This document shows positions 1 through 13,661 of a stretch of DNA of 64,000 bases, one piece after another. Source of the DNA: Macrobrachium rosenbergii (Eukaryota; Arthropoda; Malacostraca; Decapoda; Palaemonidae); contig NC_089782.1 in assembly GCF_040412425.1 (NCBI RefSeq), positions 17,852,622 to 17,916,621 on the forward strand, in the 5' to 3' direction. Position 1 is the stretch's first letter. The number at the start of each line of letters is the position of its first letter. The notes under the pieces are model-generated. The model was not told the DNA's origin and searched no databases. It worked only from the letters and a program-made list of their open reading frames with translations. The position numbers and the translations under genes were made by a program.

Positions 1-3000
1 ATTAGTTTATCCAGAAACTAGGATTTTATGTAATGATTTAGTTTTATTCAGAAACTAGATTTGGTGTACTGATTAGTTTTATTCAGAAATCTAGGACTTT
101 ATGTACTGATTAGTTTTATTCAAATTAGATTTTATGTACTGATTAGTTTTATTCAGAAACTAGGATTTTATGTACTGATTAGTTTTATTCAGAAACTAGG
201 ATTTTATGTACTGATTAGTTTTATTAGAAACTAGTTTTATGTACTGATCAGTTAGTTTTATGTACTGATTATGTAATTTATTCAGAAACTAGGATTTTAT
301 GTACTGATTAGTTTTATTCAGAAACTAGGATTTTATGTACTGATTAGTTTTATTCAGAAACTAGGATTTTATGTACTGATTAGTTTTATTCAAACTAGAG
401 TTTTTTATGTACTGATTAGTTTTGTTGAGAAACTAGGATTTTATGTACTGATTAGTTTTATTCAAACTAGGATTTTATGTATGATTAGTTTTATTCAAAC
501 TAGGATTTTATGTACTGATTAGTTTTATTCAAACTAGGTTTTATGTACTGATTAGTTTTGTTCAGAACTAGGGTTTATGTAACTGATTAGTCTTTGTTCA
601 GAGCCAGGATTTTATGAACTTAGTTGGTTTCATTCAGAAACTAGGATTTTACTGTTATTTTTATTCAAACTGATTTTAGTTTTTAGTTTTATCTAGAAAC
701 TAGATTTTATGTACTGATTAGTTTTATTCAGAAACTAGGATTTTATGTACTGATTAGTTTATTCAGGAAACTAGGATTTTATGTACTGATTAGTTTTATT
801 CAGAAACTAGGATTTATGTACTGATTGGTTTTATTCAGAAACTAGGATTTTATGTACTGTTTAGTTTTATTCAGAAACTAGGATTTTATGAACTGATTAG
901 TTTTATTCAGAAACTTGGATTTTATGTACTGATTAGTTTATGCAGGATTTTAACTGATTTTCATTTTTATTCAAACTAGGATTTTATGTACCTGATTAGT
1001 TTTATTCAGAAACTAGGAGTTTTATGTACTGATTAGTTTTATTCAGAAACTAGGATTTTATGTACCTTTGATTAGTTTTATTCAGAAACTAGGATTTTAT
1101 GTACTGATTAGTTTTATTCAGAAACTAGAGTTTGTGTACTGATTAGTTTTATTCAAACTAGGATTTTTTTGATTAGTTTTATTCAAATTAGTTTTATGTT
1201 TGATTCAGAAACTAGGATTTTATGTACTGATTAGTATTTTTTATTCAGAAATTAGGATTTTTATGATTATTTTATGCTGATTTTTAGTTTTATTCAGAAA
1301 ACTAGGATTTTATGTACTGATTAGTTTTATTCAGAAACTAGGATTTTATGTACTGATTAGTTTTATTCAGAAACTAGGATTTTATGTACTGGTTAGTTTT
1401 ATTCAAACTAGGTTTTATGTACTGGTTATTTTTATTCAAAACTAGGATTTTATGTGCTGGTTAGTTTTATTCAGAAACTAGGATTTTATGTGCTGGTTAT
1501 TTTATTCAAAGTAGGATTTTATGCTGATTAGTTTTATTTTTATTCAAACTAGGGATTTTATGCACTGAGTTAGTTTTATTCAGAAACTAGGATTTTTGTA
1601 CTGATTAGTTTTATTCAGAAACTAGGATTTTATGTGTACTGATTAGTTTTATTCCAGAAACTAGGGTTTATGTACTGATTAGTTTTATTCAGAAACTAGG
1701 GTTTATGTACTGATTAGTTTTTCAGAAAACTAGGGTTTTATGTACTGAGTTGGTTTATTCAGAAACTAGGGTTTTATGTAATTTCCAGAAATTAGTTTTA
1801 TTCAGAAACTAGGATTTTTATGATTCAGAAACTAGATTAGTTTGTTCAAACTAGATTTTATGTAATGATTCTGATTAGCATTTTTTATTCAGAAACTAGT
1901 TTTATGTACTGATTAGTTTTATTCAGAAACTAGGATTTTTTATGTACTGATTAGTTTTATTCAGAAACTAGGGTTTATGTACTGATTAGTTTTATTCCAG
2001 AAAACTAGGGTTTTTGTACTGATTGGTTTATTCAGAAACTAGGGTTTTATGTACTGATTAGTTTTATTCAGAAACTAGGATTTTGGTGTACTGACTAGTT
2101 TTATTCAGAAACTAGGATTTTGGTGTACCAACTGAGGTAGTCTTATTCAGAAACTAGGATTTTATGTACTGATTAGTTTTATTCAGAAACTAGACTTCAA
2201 GTTTTATGATTTTACTGATTAGTTTTATTCAGTTAGAAACTAGGATTTTATGTACTGATTAGTATTTTTTATTCAGAAATTAGGATTATTTTATCCAGAA
2301 AACTAGGATTTTATGTTTTATTTATCAGAAACTAGGATTTTTATGTACTGATTAGTTTTATTCAGAAACTAGGATTTTATGTAACTGATTAGTTTTATTC
2401 AGAAACTAGGTTTTTTATGTACTGATTAGTTTTGTTCATTGATTTATTTTTATTCAAACTAGATTTTATGTACTGATTAGTTTTATTCAAACTAGGATTT
2501 TATGTATGATTAGTTTTATTCAAAGTAGGATTTTATGTACTGATTAGTTTTATTCAAACTAGGGTTTTATGCTTTACTGAAATTAGTTTTAGTTTTATCA
2601 GAAACTAGGATTTTGCGTACTGATTAGTTTTATGTACTGATTAGTACTGATTAGTTTTCAGAAACTAGATTTTATGTACTGATTAGGTTTGTTCAGAAAA
2701 CTAGGATTTTATGTACTGATTAGTTTTTATTCAGAAACTAGACTTTATGTAATTTCCAGAAACTAGATTTGTACTGATTAGTTTATTCAGAAACTAGATT
2801 TTATGTCCAAACTAGATTAGTTTATTCAGGAAACTAGGATTTTATGTCAGAAACTAGATTAGTTTTATTCAGAAATCTAGGATTTATGTACTGATTAGTT
2901 TTATTCAGAAACTAGGATTTTATGTACTGTTTAGTTTTATTCAGAAACTAGGATTTTATGTACTGATTAGTTTTATTCAGAAACTTAGGATTTTGTTATG

Positions 3001-6000
3001 TCAGAAACTAGGATTTTATGATTGTTTTATCCAGCTAGATTTTATGTACTACTAGTTTTATCTAGAAACTCGGTTTTTATGTAATTACCTGATTAGTTTA
3101 GTTTTATCAGAAACTAGGATTTTATGTATTGATTAGTTTTATTCAGAAACTAGGATTTTATGTAGTTTTATTAGAAACTTTTATTCATTAGTTTTATCTA
3201 AACTAGGATTTTATGTACTGATTAGTTTTATTCAGAAACTAGATTTTTTGTAATTGATTAGTTTTATTCAGAAACTAGATTAGTTTTATTCAGAAACTAG
3301 GATTTTGTACTGATTATTTCTTATTCAAACTAGATTTTAGTTTTAGTTTTATTCAAAAACTAGATTTTGTGTACTGATTAGTTTTATTCAGAAACTAGGA
3401 TTTTATGTACTAATTAGTTTTATTCAGAAACTAGGATTTTTTATGTTTTACCAGAAACTAGATTTATAATGATTAGTTTTATTCGAAACTAGGATTTTAT
3501 GTACTGATTAGTTTTATTCAGAAAACTAGGGATTTTATGAACTGATGAGTTTTATTCAGAAACTAGGATTTTAAGTGTACTGATTAGTTTTATTCAAGTT
3601 TAGGATTTTATGTACTGATTAGTTTTATTCAAACTAGGATTTTATGTACTGATGTTAGTTTTATCTAGAAACTAGGATTTATGTAATGATTAGTTTTATT
3701 CAGAAACTAGGATTTATGTAATTAATTAATTATCTAGAAACTAGGATTTTGGCAAAATTTAATAGTTTTATTCAGAAACTAGATCTAGTGTACTGATTAG
3801 TTTTACTCAGGAAACCTGGATTTTATGTACTGATGAGCCTCAACCAGAAACTGTGGATTTATGAACTGATGAGTTTTATTCAGAAACTAGACTTTATGTA
3901 ATTGATTAGTTTATTCAAGCTAGATTTTATACTGATTAGTTTTATCTAACTAGGATTTTATGTACTGATAGTTTTTATCTAGAAACTAGGATTTTATACT
4001 GATTTAGTTTATCTAGAAACTAGGATTTTATGTACTAATTAGTTTTATTCAGAAACTAGGATTTTATGTACTGATTAGTTTTATCTAGAAACTAAGTTTT
4101 ATGTACTGAAGTTAGGATTTATTACTGATTTTTATTCAGAAACTAGGATTTTATGTACTGGGATTAGTTTTATTCAGAAACTAGGATTTTTTTGTTTTAT
4201 CTAAAATTAGTTTTATTCAGAAACTAGGATTTTATGTACTGATTTAGATTTTTTATTCAGAACTCCAGTTTTTTATGTACTGATTAGATTTTTTGATTCA
4301 GAAACTAGGATTTTATGTACTGATTCAGAAACTAGGATTTTATGTATGATTAGTTTTATTCAAACTAGGATTTTATGTACTGATTAGTTTTATTCAAACT
4401 AGGATTTTATGTACTGATTAGTTTTGTTCAGAACTAGAAACTGATTAGATTTTCAGAGCTAGGATTTTATGTTAGTTTTATTCAGAAACTAGGATTTTAT
4501 GTACTGATTAGTTTTTTGTTGAAACTAGGATTTTATGTACTGATTAGTTTTATTCAAACTAGATTTTATGTACTGATTAGTTTTATTCAGAAATCCTGGA
4601 TTTTATGTCTGATTAGTTTTATTCAGAAACTTGGATTTATGTACTGATTAGTTTTATTCAGAAACTAGGATTTTATGTACTGTTTAGTTTTATTCAAACT
4701 AGGATTTTATGTACTGATTAGATTCAGAAAACTAGGATTTTATGTACTGATTGGTTTATCAGAAACTAGATTTTTATGAAAACTGTATTAGTTTGATTCA
4801 GAAACTAGAGTTTTATGTACTGATTAGTTTTATTCAGAAACTAGGGATTTTATGTACTTTGATTAGTTTTATCCAGAAACTAGGATTTTATGTACTGATT
4901 AGTTTTATTCAGAAACTAGTTTTATGCTGATTAGTTTTATTCAGAAACTAGGATTTTATGTACTAATTAGTTTTATCTAACTAGGATTTTATGTACTGAT
5001 TAGTTTTATTCAGAAACTTGGATTTTATGTACTGATTAGTTTTATTCAGAAACTAGGATTTTATTGACTGATTAGTTTTATTCAGAAACTAGGATTTTAT
5101 GTACTGATTAGTTTTATTCAGAAACTAGGATTTTATGTACTGGTTAGTTTTATTCAGAAACTAAGTTTTATGTACTGGTTAGTTTGTTCAAACTAGGATT
5201 TTATGTACTGGTTAGTTTTATTCAGAAACTAGATTTTATGTACTGGTTAGTTTATTCAGAAACTAGGATTTTATGCTGATTAGTTTTTATTCAGAAACTA
5301 GGATTTTTTTATGAAGTTAGTTTTATTCAGAGAACTAGGATTTTTGTACTGATTAGTTTTGTTCAGAAACTAGGATTTTATGTGTACTGATTAGTTTTAT
5401 TCCAGAAACTAGGATTTTATGTACTGATTAGTTTTATTCAGAAACTAGGGTTTATGTACTGATTAGTTTTATTCAGAAACTAGGATTTTATGTACTGAGT
5501 TAGTTTTATCAGAAACTAGGGTTTTATGTACTTTGATTAGTTTTATTCAGAAACTAGGATTTTATGTACTGATTAGTTTTTCAAGCTAGGATTTTATGTA
5601 CTGATTAGTTTATTCAGAAACTAGGATTTTATGTACTGATTAGTTTTATTCAGAAACCAGGATTTTATGTACTGATTAGTTTTATTCAGAAACTAGGGTT
5701 TATGTACTGATTAGTTTTATTCCAGAAAACTAGGGTTTATGTACTGATTAGTTTTATTCAGAAACTAGGGTTTTATGTACTGATTAGTTTTATTCAAAAC
5801 TGATTTTATGTACTGATTGGTTTTATTCAAACTAGGATTTTATGTACTGATTAGTTTTATTCAGAGCTAGGGTGCCTGATTGGTTTATTCAGAAACTAGG
5901 GTTTATGTACTGATTAGTTTGCAGAAACTAAGGGTTGTATGTACTGATTAGTTTTATCAGGAAACTAGGGTTTTTATGTACTGATTAGTTTTATCAGAAA

Positions 6001-6700
6001 CTAGGGTTTGTGGCTGGATTAGTTTTATTCAGAAACTCGGGTTTATGTACTGATTAGTTTTATTCAGAAACTAGGGTTTTAAACATTCAGAAACTTGGGT
6101 TTTATGTACTGATGATTAGTTTTATTCAGAAACTAGGGTTTTATGTACTGATTAGTTTTATTCAAACTAGGGTTTTATGTACTGATTAGTTTTATCTCAA
6201 AACTAGGGTTTTATGTACTGATTAGTTTGTTATTCAGAAACTAGGGTTTATGTACTGATTAGTTTTATTCAGAAACTAGGATTTTATGTACTACAGTTAG
6301 TTTTATCAGAAACTAGATTTTATGTACTGATTAGTTTTATCTAAACTAAGTTTTATGTACTGATTAGTTTATTCAGAAACTCGAAGTTTTATGTACTGAG
6401 TTAGTTTTTTTATTAGAAACTAGGTTTATGTACTGATTAGTTTATCTCAGAAACTAGGATTTTATGTACTGATTAGTTTTTATTCAGAAACTAGGATTTT
6501 ATGTACTGATTGAGTTTATTCAGAAACTAGGATTTTATGTACTGATTAGTTTTGTTCAGAAACTAGGATTTTATGTACTGATTGTTTTATTCAAACTAGG
6601 ATTTTATGTACTGATTAGTTTATTCAGAAACTAGGATTTTATGTACTGATTAGTTTTATTCAAGAAACTAGGATTTTATGTACTGATTAGTTTTAAACCT
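1..6700. repeat. AT-rich satellite array, 36-bp unit
   Basis: A head-to-tail array fills the first 6.7 kb. The commonest monomer is 36 bp and contains GATTAGTTTTATTCAGAAAC followed by a TAGGATTTTATGTACT half. About 180 monomers are present. Many carry single-base or larger indels (TTCAGAAAC to TTCAAAC, AGGATTTT to AGGGTTT), so spacing drifts between about 28 and 45 bp. Variant monomers recur in the same order some 1.8-2.0 kb apart: the TATGTATGATTAG variant is at about 476, 2501 and 4341. This suggests a higher-order structure. The array runs off the left edge of the window. No ORF is credible in it. The heavy indel load could be real decay or assembly noise in a low-complexity array. Confidence 0.95.
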
Positions 6701-9534
6701 GCTTAGTTTTATTTATTTCCTCAGGATAAAACTGCTGACAAAAATATTACTGGACATTTTAGTTTATGTCAGAGCGGTAAGATTTTAGCATAAACAGATT
6801 AGCTTGATCGTCAGTTGAAAGTCCCATGATTTTCATATGTCCATTGTTTTATCCAAACACCAGATTTACATAGTTTATGGCAAACAAGGTGGTCACTGCC
6901 AGAAACAGGATTTATAAAATGCTGATAGGCTCTCTGCCTTGAAGTTCAGGTTCCTCTACACTTTGTACTGATTCATTTATTTTTAACATTCAAAGAAACT
7001 AGGATTGCTGCCTGATTGCAGTCATGGAAAAAAACTCTTGTTGGTTTTTGTACTAAGTTTTCTTTTATTCAAAACTGGTGGTGTAATATAGTCTCAACTA
7101 GATTTTTCCAAAGGTTTCCCCACTCCCCGCAATCGCTTTTCAGCGCTAACGTATCTCCGTTTCTGATTAGTTTTATTCCTTCTGACCTTTTATAATCCTC
7201 TTAGTATTTTATGGTGAGTTCCCCTTTTATGTACTGATCATTTAGCGCGAAACTTCTTTTCACCCATTATTATAAATCAGGTGATCATAATTTGTATTAA
7301 ATTTAGTTTTATTCAAACTACTCCCTTGTATGTCAATTCATAATTTTGGGTTTGTTTTCACATCAAACTAGGATTTTTTCTTCTTAGTTTAGTAGATTTT
7401 CTTCTTGCATTTTACGTATTGTCAGTTTGTTTCACGATTCACAAATGTCAATTTTGAAAAATAATTTTAAAGAAACTCGATTTTCTCTCTGATTTTTATT
7501 CAGAAACTATGTAAGTATAGTTTTATTAAACATTATTTTATGCCATAGTTTTGCTAAACTTATTGATTTTATTATTTGAAGTTTAAACTATTCATTTGTT
7601 TGAGGGTGATACTTCGTTTCAAACAACTAGGATTTTTGTGTACTGATTAGTTTTACCTAGAGGTAGGATTTTATGGATTAGTTTTAAAAGGATTTTAATG
7701 GTGTATAATTGTTTTTCCATAACTCTGATTTTGGATTTAGTTATCTGTCAAATTTTACAGTAACAAGTTAAACTGAATCTATTTTTATTCATATCTAACA
7801 ATGGATTATCGACCCACATAGAGAAAGCCTTCTTTTAAACTCGGAATCAAGGAGTCTTCAACAAACCTTATTTGTGAGGACCTCAGGTACATTTATCCTC
7901 TTTAGACCATTTCCTTTGATCACGCTGGGGGACTAAAGGTTTTCAGGGTTTTCTCTTTGTTTATAATGGTGTCAGAGCAGGAATCAATTTTGTATTGTAT
8001 AAAGAATGTAAATCTATTGAAAGTATTACATTTTTGTAATTCAAAACTAGATTTTCAGCAAACTGAAGGTGGTCACTGCAGAATACAAAATGAAAAAAGG
8101 TAGTCTGAAACTGAAGTTCCTTGCCGACACTTTTCTGTAGAAAACATTTATTATTAACATCATCAAAAAATTTTTTATAATTGCTGCCTGGAATCGGGTA
8201 TCTGTCAAAAAAGTAACTTGAAGTTACTGCATATATATACTGAAAGTGGATGCTATAAATTAGTGACTTAGCTAGTTTGATTTTTCGCTTTTTGTAGACT
8301 GGATTGTACTGGCATTTGAATAAAGGATATAAAACCTTGACCTTTATACTTGGATGTTTTTACTATTGATTTTATTCCTGGTTTTGCCATTAAAGCTTAA
8401 TTGCTTTCTGGGAAATCTTCTGCTATCACATCACTGGTCATAGGACATTACTGCTGTGTCTGTGTTAAAGATAAATGTATCGGCAGTTGAAGCTCTCAAT
8501 CTTAACTAGGAATTTTGTAACAACAAAGCATCTCTACTACGATGGATGGATATCCACTGGCGAAAAAGTCTCAGCACCATGAAAGGTTATTATTAACTTT
8601 GTATCTGGGTGGTCTTTTGAAATGAAAACTTTCCAACTAACGCGCCCAAAACTATAATTGCGTTAGTTATTTTCTATTGTCTTGAATAGTTAGACAAAGT
8701 TTTTTCTATGAATCCATTTCCTGCACTACGTGAGTGAAATCATTCCCAACAACGATGGCTGTACGGTACTTCCCCTGATATTTAATGTATTTCACGTTCT
8801 TGAGTAATGTATACTGTGTTCAAGTAGTATGAATCCCAGTCATCATCGGCTGTAAATTGACCTTCCAGCATCACAGTCCTCATTTAACATCTGCTTCAAA
8901 CGTCTCGGTTGATTCATATTCTCCTATATCCTCCTTTTCTTAATTCTTCCACATCGCATCACTGGTTAGGAAACTTACTGTGTCTGCAGAGTTCTATGTC
9001 TGATGTCACTATTTCCTTTGTGTATCGCTCAATACAAACTCAACTTTAAGCTTGTATATTCATTCCTTTTACTTCTGATGGCCGTCACAGGATGTTCCAA
9101 TTCACATGCAAGGTCATTTACATCGTATTTTCTTATCCTCTCCCGTAATTGTTATTATGCTCTTCATTTAGTTGATATATATTAACCAGTTCCTTTTGAA
9201 TGTTGTCCAGAATTTCAGCTTTTGTATCCTTTTACTTCTGATGTCACACTCTTGAGGATTTGAGAATGAAATTCCTTCTACCACAACCTGTAAGCAAAAG
9301 TTGAAGAATGTAGCGTTTTATTACATTGAACTCTGTAAAATGTGGCCCTGCCTTTGATCATTTGTGATAGGAAAGCAAAATACTGTTTGTATCAAAAAGC
9401 TGTATAAGCAACTTGCATACAATAAACATGTTCAGCGTAAGTTGACTTTCATTCAGAAAAAAAAAATTTACGGGATACATTTAAAAATTTACGTGGATAA
9501 CATTTCATCAAATCTGCTAGTATGAGGTTAGGCA
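6700..9534. repeat. Decayed satellite flank with diverged duplications
   Basis: Scattered degenerate monomers (GATTAGTTTTATT, GAAACTAGGATT) continue to about 7700. They are mixed with unrelated AT-rich sequence. A diverged duplication of roughly 130 bp pairs 6870-7010 with 8055-8190; shared blocks include GGTGGTCACTGC, TGAAGTTC and ATTGCTGCCTG. A second pair is 8424-8470 with 8950-8995 (ATCACATCACTGG / ATCGCATCACTGG). No supported gene; the short ORF at 9003-9185 looks like chance. Confidence 0.6.
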
Positions 9535-9616
9535 AAATTTGGAAGTACTGTACAGGTATAGGACTTTCTATGCCTAAATTTGAAAGTACTGTACAGGTAT
9601 AGGACTTTCTATACCT
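9535..9616. repeat. Two-copy 41-bp tandem repeat
   Basis: Two adjacent copies of a 41-bp unit (starts 9535 and 9576) differ at a few positions. Each contains GTACTGTACAGGTATAGGAC. 9617-9997 holds nothing I recognise apart from a short repeat of TTTCGATATATCAAGTACT at about 9771 and 9802. Confidence 0.9.
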
Positions 9617-9997
9617 AATACTTTATGAGCCATGATTATGACTCGCTTTTTAGCAAACAAGTGGAAAAATTACTTGTGATGAACCTCAGGAAAAATAGAA
9701 CGAGCCTTCAAAGTTAAACCGCTTAATTTCTTTAATCCCCATATGTCATGTCTAGTTGATATAACTATAATTTCGATATATCAAGTACTGTTTAAAATAT
9801 ACATTTCGATATATCAAGTACTCTGTTCAAAGTTAAGTTTTGTACTACAAAAGTAAGTTACCAAGATGCATAGGTTTTAAAAGGAGCATTTTGTTATCCC
9901 AAGGAAGACACCGGGCTGAGCTGAAAGGCAAAAATAGTTTGAGGCTCGTCAGAAAAAACTGCAGGAGAGGCGGATTAGATATTTACTTACATATTTA

Positions 9998-10156
9998 CTT
10001 ACAATGTCTTAATAGCTTTACAGTACTCTACAGCAGAAACATGGCGACTACTTACAATGTCTTAATAGCTTTACAGTACTCTACAGCAGAAACATGGCGA
10101 CTACTTACAATGTCTTAATAGCTTTACAGTACTCTACAGCAGAAACATGGCGACTA
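9998..10156. repeat. Three exact 53-bp tandem copies
   Basis: Three identical 53-bp copies start at 9998, 10051 and 10104. They contain CTTAATAGCTTTACAGTACT and end in AACATGGCGACTA. Perfect identity means recent expansion or conversion. The ORF overlapping it is only the repeat read through in frame. Confidence 0.97.
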
Positions 10157-12238
10157 GCAAGGAAAATGTGTAGCTGAAAGATTCATGGCCAGTGTTTACA
10201 AACAATAGATTGTAAGAGAAGCGACACACACGTGGTGTTAGCAGGTTACACCGAGATGGTTTGGACATAATGACAAGGATAAAGTGTGAAATTTCTTATC
10301 TGTTGGAAAGGGTAGATGAAGACACCAAACCTTATGGTAGGCAAAGCATAAGGTACACAGGACATGGAGAAAATTCTCTGACATTACAGAAAGGGAAACC
10401 AAAAATATACTTTCGTGTCAAGTTCCAGTTTGTAAAAGAAGAAAAAAGTTACCTTGAAAGCGACCAGATCTTTTAACAATCTGAACTTCACAGTTATGTA
10501 AACGATCATATCTGACCATGAAATTACTGTAGTTGTCAAAAGAATAGCTAAGACCTAGGAGGAATGTACCAAGTTTTCATCATTTCAAATTGAATCACAA
10601 AAAGCAGTCATAGAGAACATCCGAAACCGGTGTTACTTTCCAGCAATTTTACTTGGAAGGGAGCTTTATGAAAGAAATGGTAATTACCTTTTCACTCAAG
10701 ACTGCATGGCAATATTCTTTCTTACAAGGTAGATTTTGCTCAAGATTGGCCCCACTTCAGACGAATTCTGAAAGACGGATATTAGAGGTTAGGAATGATT
10801 TCGGATGGAAAGCAATTATTGTTAATTTGCTTAGAATTTGAATAGTAAAAAAAAAAAATACAGAATTTGAGTTTATTATTATACCAGTGTCAAAACTTGA
10901 AAGAGCAAAATACGAAAGGTTTTTCACTTTTATATACCAAACCACCTTGAGTAAATTGTTCCCTTGAAAATGAAAGCCGTACAAAACTACTAGCTGGCAG
11001 AGATTGTTTTAAGGAACAAGAAGTTATAAAAGGAATGAAAAAATCAAAATTAGTTGACAACCAATTACAAAATTAAGGCTTAAGATATGTTAAAAGGAAG
11101 AAGAGGGTAATTTCAATTTGGTAAAAGTCCCGAGAACGGAAAACCAGTATAAAAAAAATCAACCAAAATCCACAAGATTTGTATTTGAAATAAAAACCTA
11201 AGTGTAAAAAGTGGTGGTCTCAACACGAGAAATTTATGTACCAGAAAATAAGGTAGTTTTAAAAGACTTGAGCTAAGTAGAAGTTAAACTAAATAAAAAG
11301 GAAACAGACTAAGAATATCAAAATCAGTACTCATATACAACGTACAGGGTCAAAATAAATGGGTCAAGAGGATACCAAACCCTCAACAAAATCAAAGGCT
11401 TAAAAATTCGAGAATTAGAACTAAGCGAAAGCACAGTAGTTATAAAATTTATAACTTCGAGTTTTCCTTTCAACTCTTGACCGAAATCTAGTATACAATA
11501 CCGACGAACAAAGCATTTCAAGGAAAGTCAGAGCACAATCGAAAGCCTGAACTGTCCAGGTCAAATGCTGATTAGACAGCTGAAAATGAACACAGACAAG
11601 AGAACAAATGGAACGATCTAATTATGACAGATTCGAAAAGTTAAAACTCAACCGAAGTCGAAGATTCTAGACCTCCTTTGCAGAACGGAACTCTTCTACA
11701 ACAGCAAAACTTTCGAAAACTAAATCTAATATGAGCTAGAAGAAACGTAGAATGCCAAAATAATTTGTTCGTTTAACGTTGAGGTCGTCGTATCGTCAAG
11801 GGTCTCAGACTGCTGAATGCCGATAAATTCTGAAAAATGTCTGAGAAACTTTAATAAAGACGAAAACAGATCTCATACGAAAACTGAACCGGAACAAAAA
11901 TCTGGTCCATAAAAGAAATGTCAAAATACAACAACCTACTACGTTAGTAACTTGTACAGTGAAAAAATCGGAAAACTGAAATTTCAAATATGAAAACTCA
12001 TTTGCCAGTTGGCTTTTGGCCTGGTATTTTGCATACTCGTGTTTTCTAAGTTGTTGTTACCAGATTTTTAAGTAACGAAAGTCTGCAGGAGGAGGAAAAT
12101 CAATGCAGAAATTAAAAGAATGTCTAAGAGTAAAAACACTGAAAAGTTAATTCAAGACAAGATTCAATTTCTGAGAAAAATTCGAAAATCGTAACTGCTG
12201 AACGAAAGTCAAATGCGGCAAAAGTTTAAGAACATAAC
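10157..12238. other. Gene-free A-rich stretch
   Basis: No gene recognised. The plus strand is strongly A-rich and purine-rich from 10850 to 12240. The short ORFs on either strand have no splice context or recognisable motifs. A loose motif AACCGAAG[T/C]CGAAGAT occurs at about 11650 and again at about 23605, hinting at an old dispersed repeat. Confidence 0.5.
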
Positions 12239-12298
12239 CACTGTTCTGTCTTGACATCGACGCCCCTCCACTGTTCTTTCTTGACATTGACGCCCCTA
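12239..12298. repeat. Two-copy 30-bp tandem repeat
   Basis: Two 30-bp units (12241-12270 and 12271-12300) share CTGTTCT[G/T]TCTTGACAT and CGACGCCCCT / TGACGCCCCT, with few mismatches. Confidence 0.85.
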
Positions 12299-12519
12299 CC
12301 CTTGCTATATTTTTTTTTTACTTAGGCTCTTAGAAAATTTAAAAAAATAAAGTAAAATGAGAAACAAATAAGACAATTTTCGAAAATCTTGGCAATTGAA
12401 CCGAAGTGACATGCTGAAAGAAACTGCATCGAAATAGTTACAAGTCCCATAAAACTTCTGGCTGAAACGATGACTAAGGCCTGGAATTCAGTTTACTTTT
12501 CAAACGCTGAGATCATCAG

Positions 12520-13200
12520 GGTGTGGCCAGTTAAAGAGTACAGCCCTGCCGGATCTATTTACCCTTTTAAATCTCGCCCTCGAGGTTAATCCAATTGTTT
12601 ATGGCCTTACCTGAGGTCTACCATTTACTGTAATTACTTTTCTAAAGAAAACGTTCAGTACCGTTCGGTTGTTCTTACTGATTTTTCTTTCTTTGCTGTT
12701 TTTTCGACAATCAGTTCGTATATGATTACCATGTGTGTTTAATACATGAACACTTGAATTTGTGTAGATGGTTCGGCAGGAATAGCTTTGCAAGCCATTT
12801 TATTCTTTTCCATATTCCATTTCAGTAGTTGTATATTGTTTACAAGACTTTCCAGTGCTTCAGCGGGTTAAATAACCCATTCATAAATAAACAGTTGCAG
12901 GGTCCCCTCCTTGTTTCTCTAGAATGAAGTATCTTTAATACGTTATAAACAATTTCCTAGGTCTGAATGAAGATGTCGGTGGTGAAGAGATGTTTCGCTC
13001 TGGCTATCCATAACGTCCAGTAACACTGACTGCCTGAGGTCACAAAGCTTAAGCTTCTCTCCTTTGGAGGTTACCACCGTTATTGTTCTTGATCGAGCTG
13101 GCCTTTTAAATACCCTCGCTGACCACATGTCACCCAAGGTCTAGAGAGTATACTCTCTAGACCTTGGTGTCACCGAAACTGAGGTTTGGCAGCGGCGACC
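12520..13200. mobile_element. Possible solo LTR or LTR remnant
   Basis: The stretch is more GC-rich than its surroundings and has LTR-like signals: AATAAA-type motifs (CATAAATAAACAG at about 12882 on plus, AGAATAAAAT at about 12800 on minus), a TATTTAAAAGGCCAGC box on the minus strand near 13105, and TTTGGCAGCGG at about 13186 resembling a tRNA primer-binding site. The promoter and primer-site signals point to opposite strands and no second LTR is present, so identity and orientation are unresolved. Confidence 0.2.
13134..13167. repeat. 34-bp perfect palindrome
   Basis: Two 17-base arms meet at 13150/13151 with no spacer. The left arm starts CCAAGGTCTAG and the right arm ends CTAGACCTTGG. 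A flanking TGTCACC motif occurs on both sides. It could extrude as a cruciform or be an inverted terminal junction. Confidence 0.95.
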
Positions 13201-13627
13201 AAAAATTTGCCATACCTTTTTGTGAAAATTAGGTGTTTACCGAATATATGTGAAGCCATAGGTTTTCGATACTAACTTGAAGTGAATAAAAATATCTTAA
13301 AAATCATCTGAGCAGCTCTAACAAGGCAAAACAATCCTAACAGAAGTTTGATAATTCCTTATTCGCCCGACCTCAAACCAAGGGCCTTGCATTAGACTGC
13401 TTGAAAGACGAACCACGGCCCGGGTGTAACGAGAAAGCTTATGGCAAAAAGCCAGTTATCAAAGATTAAACTAATTTATCAATGCTTAAATAAAAAAAAA
13501 ATTAAGATAGTAAACTACATATTCAATAAAAATTCACAATCCACAGAGAGAAATACATTCTATCAAAGAAGTGCTGGAAAGTCTAAAACTATATACATGA
13601 AAAAATGGCGAGGCACAATTAGTCAAG

Positions 13628-13661
<34 letters not shown>

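Noticed and set aside
1..6700. CRISPR-like interpretation of the regular repeats
   Set aside because: Units are contiguous with no unique spacers; it is a eukaryotic satellite.
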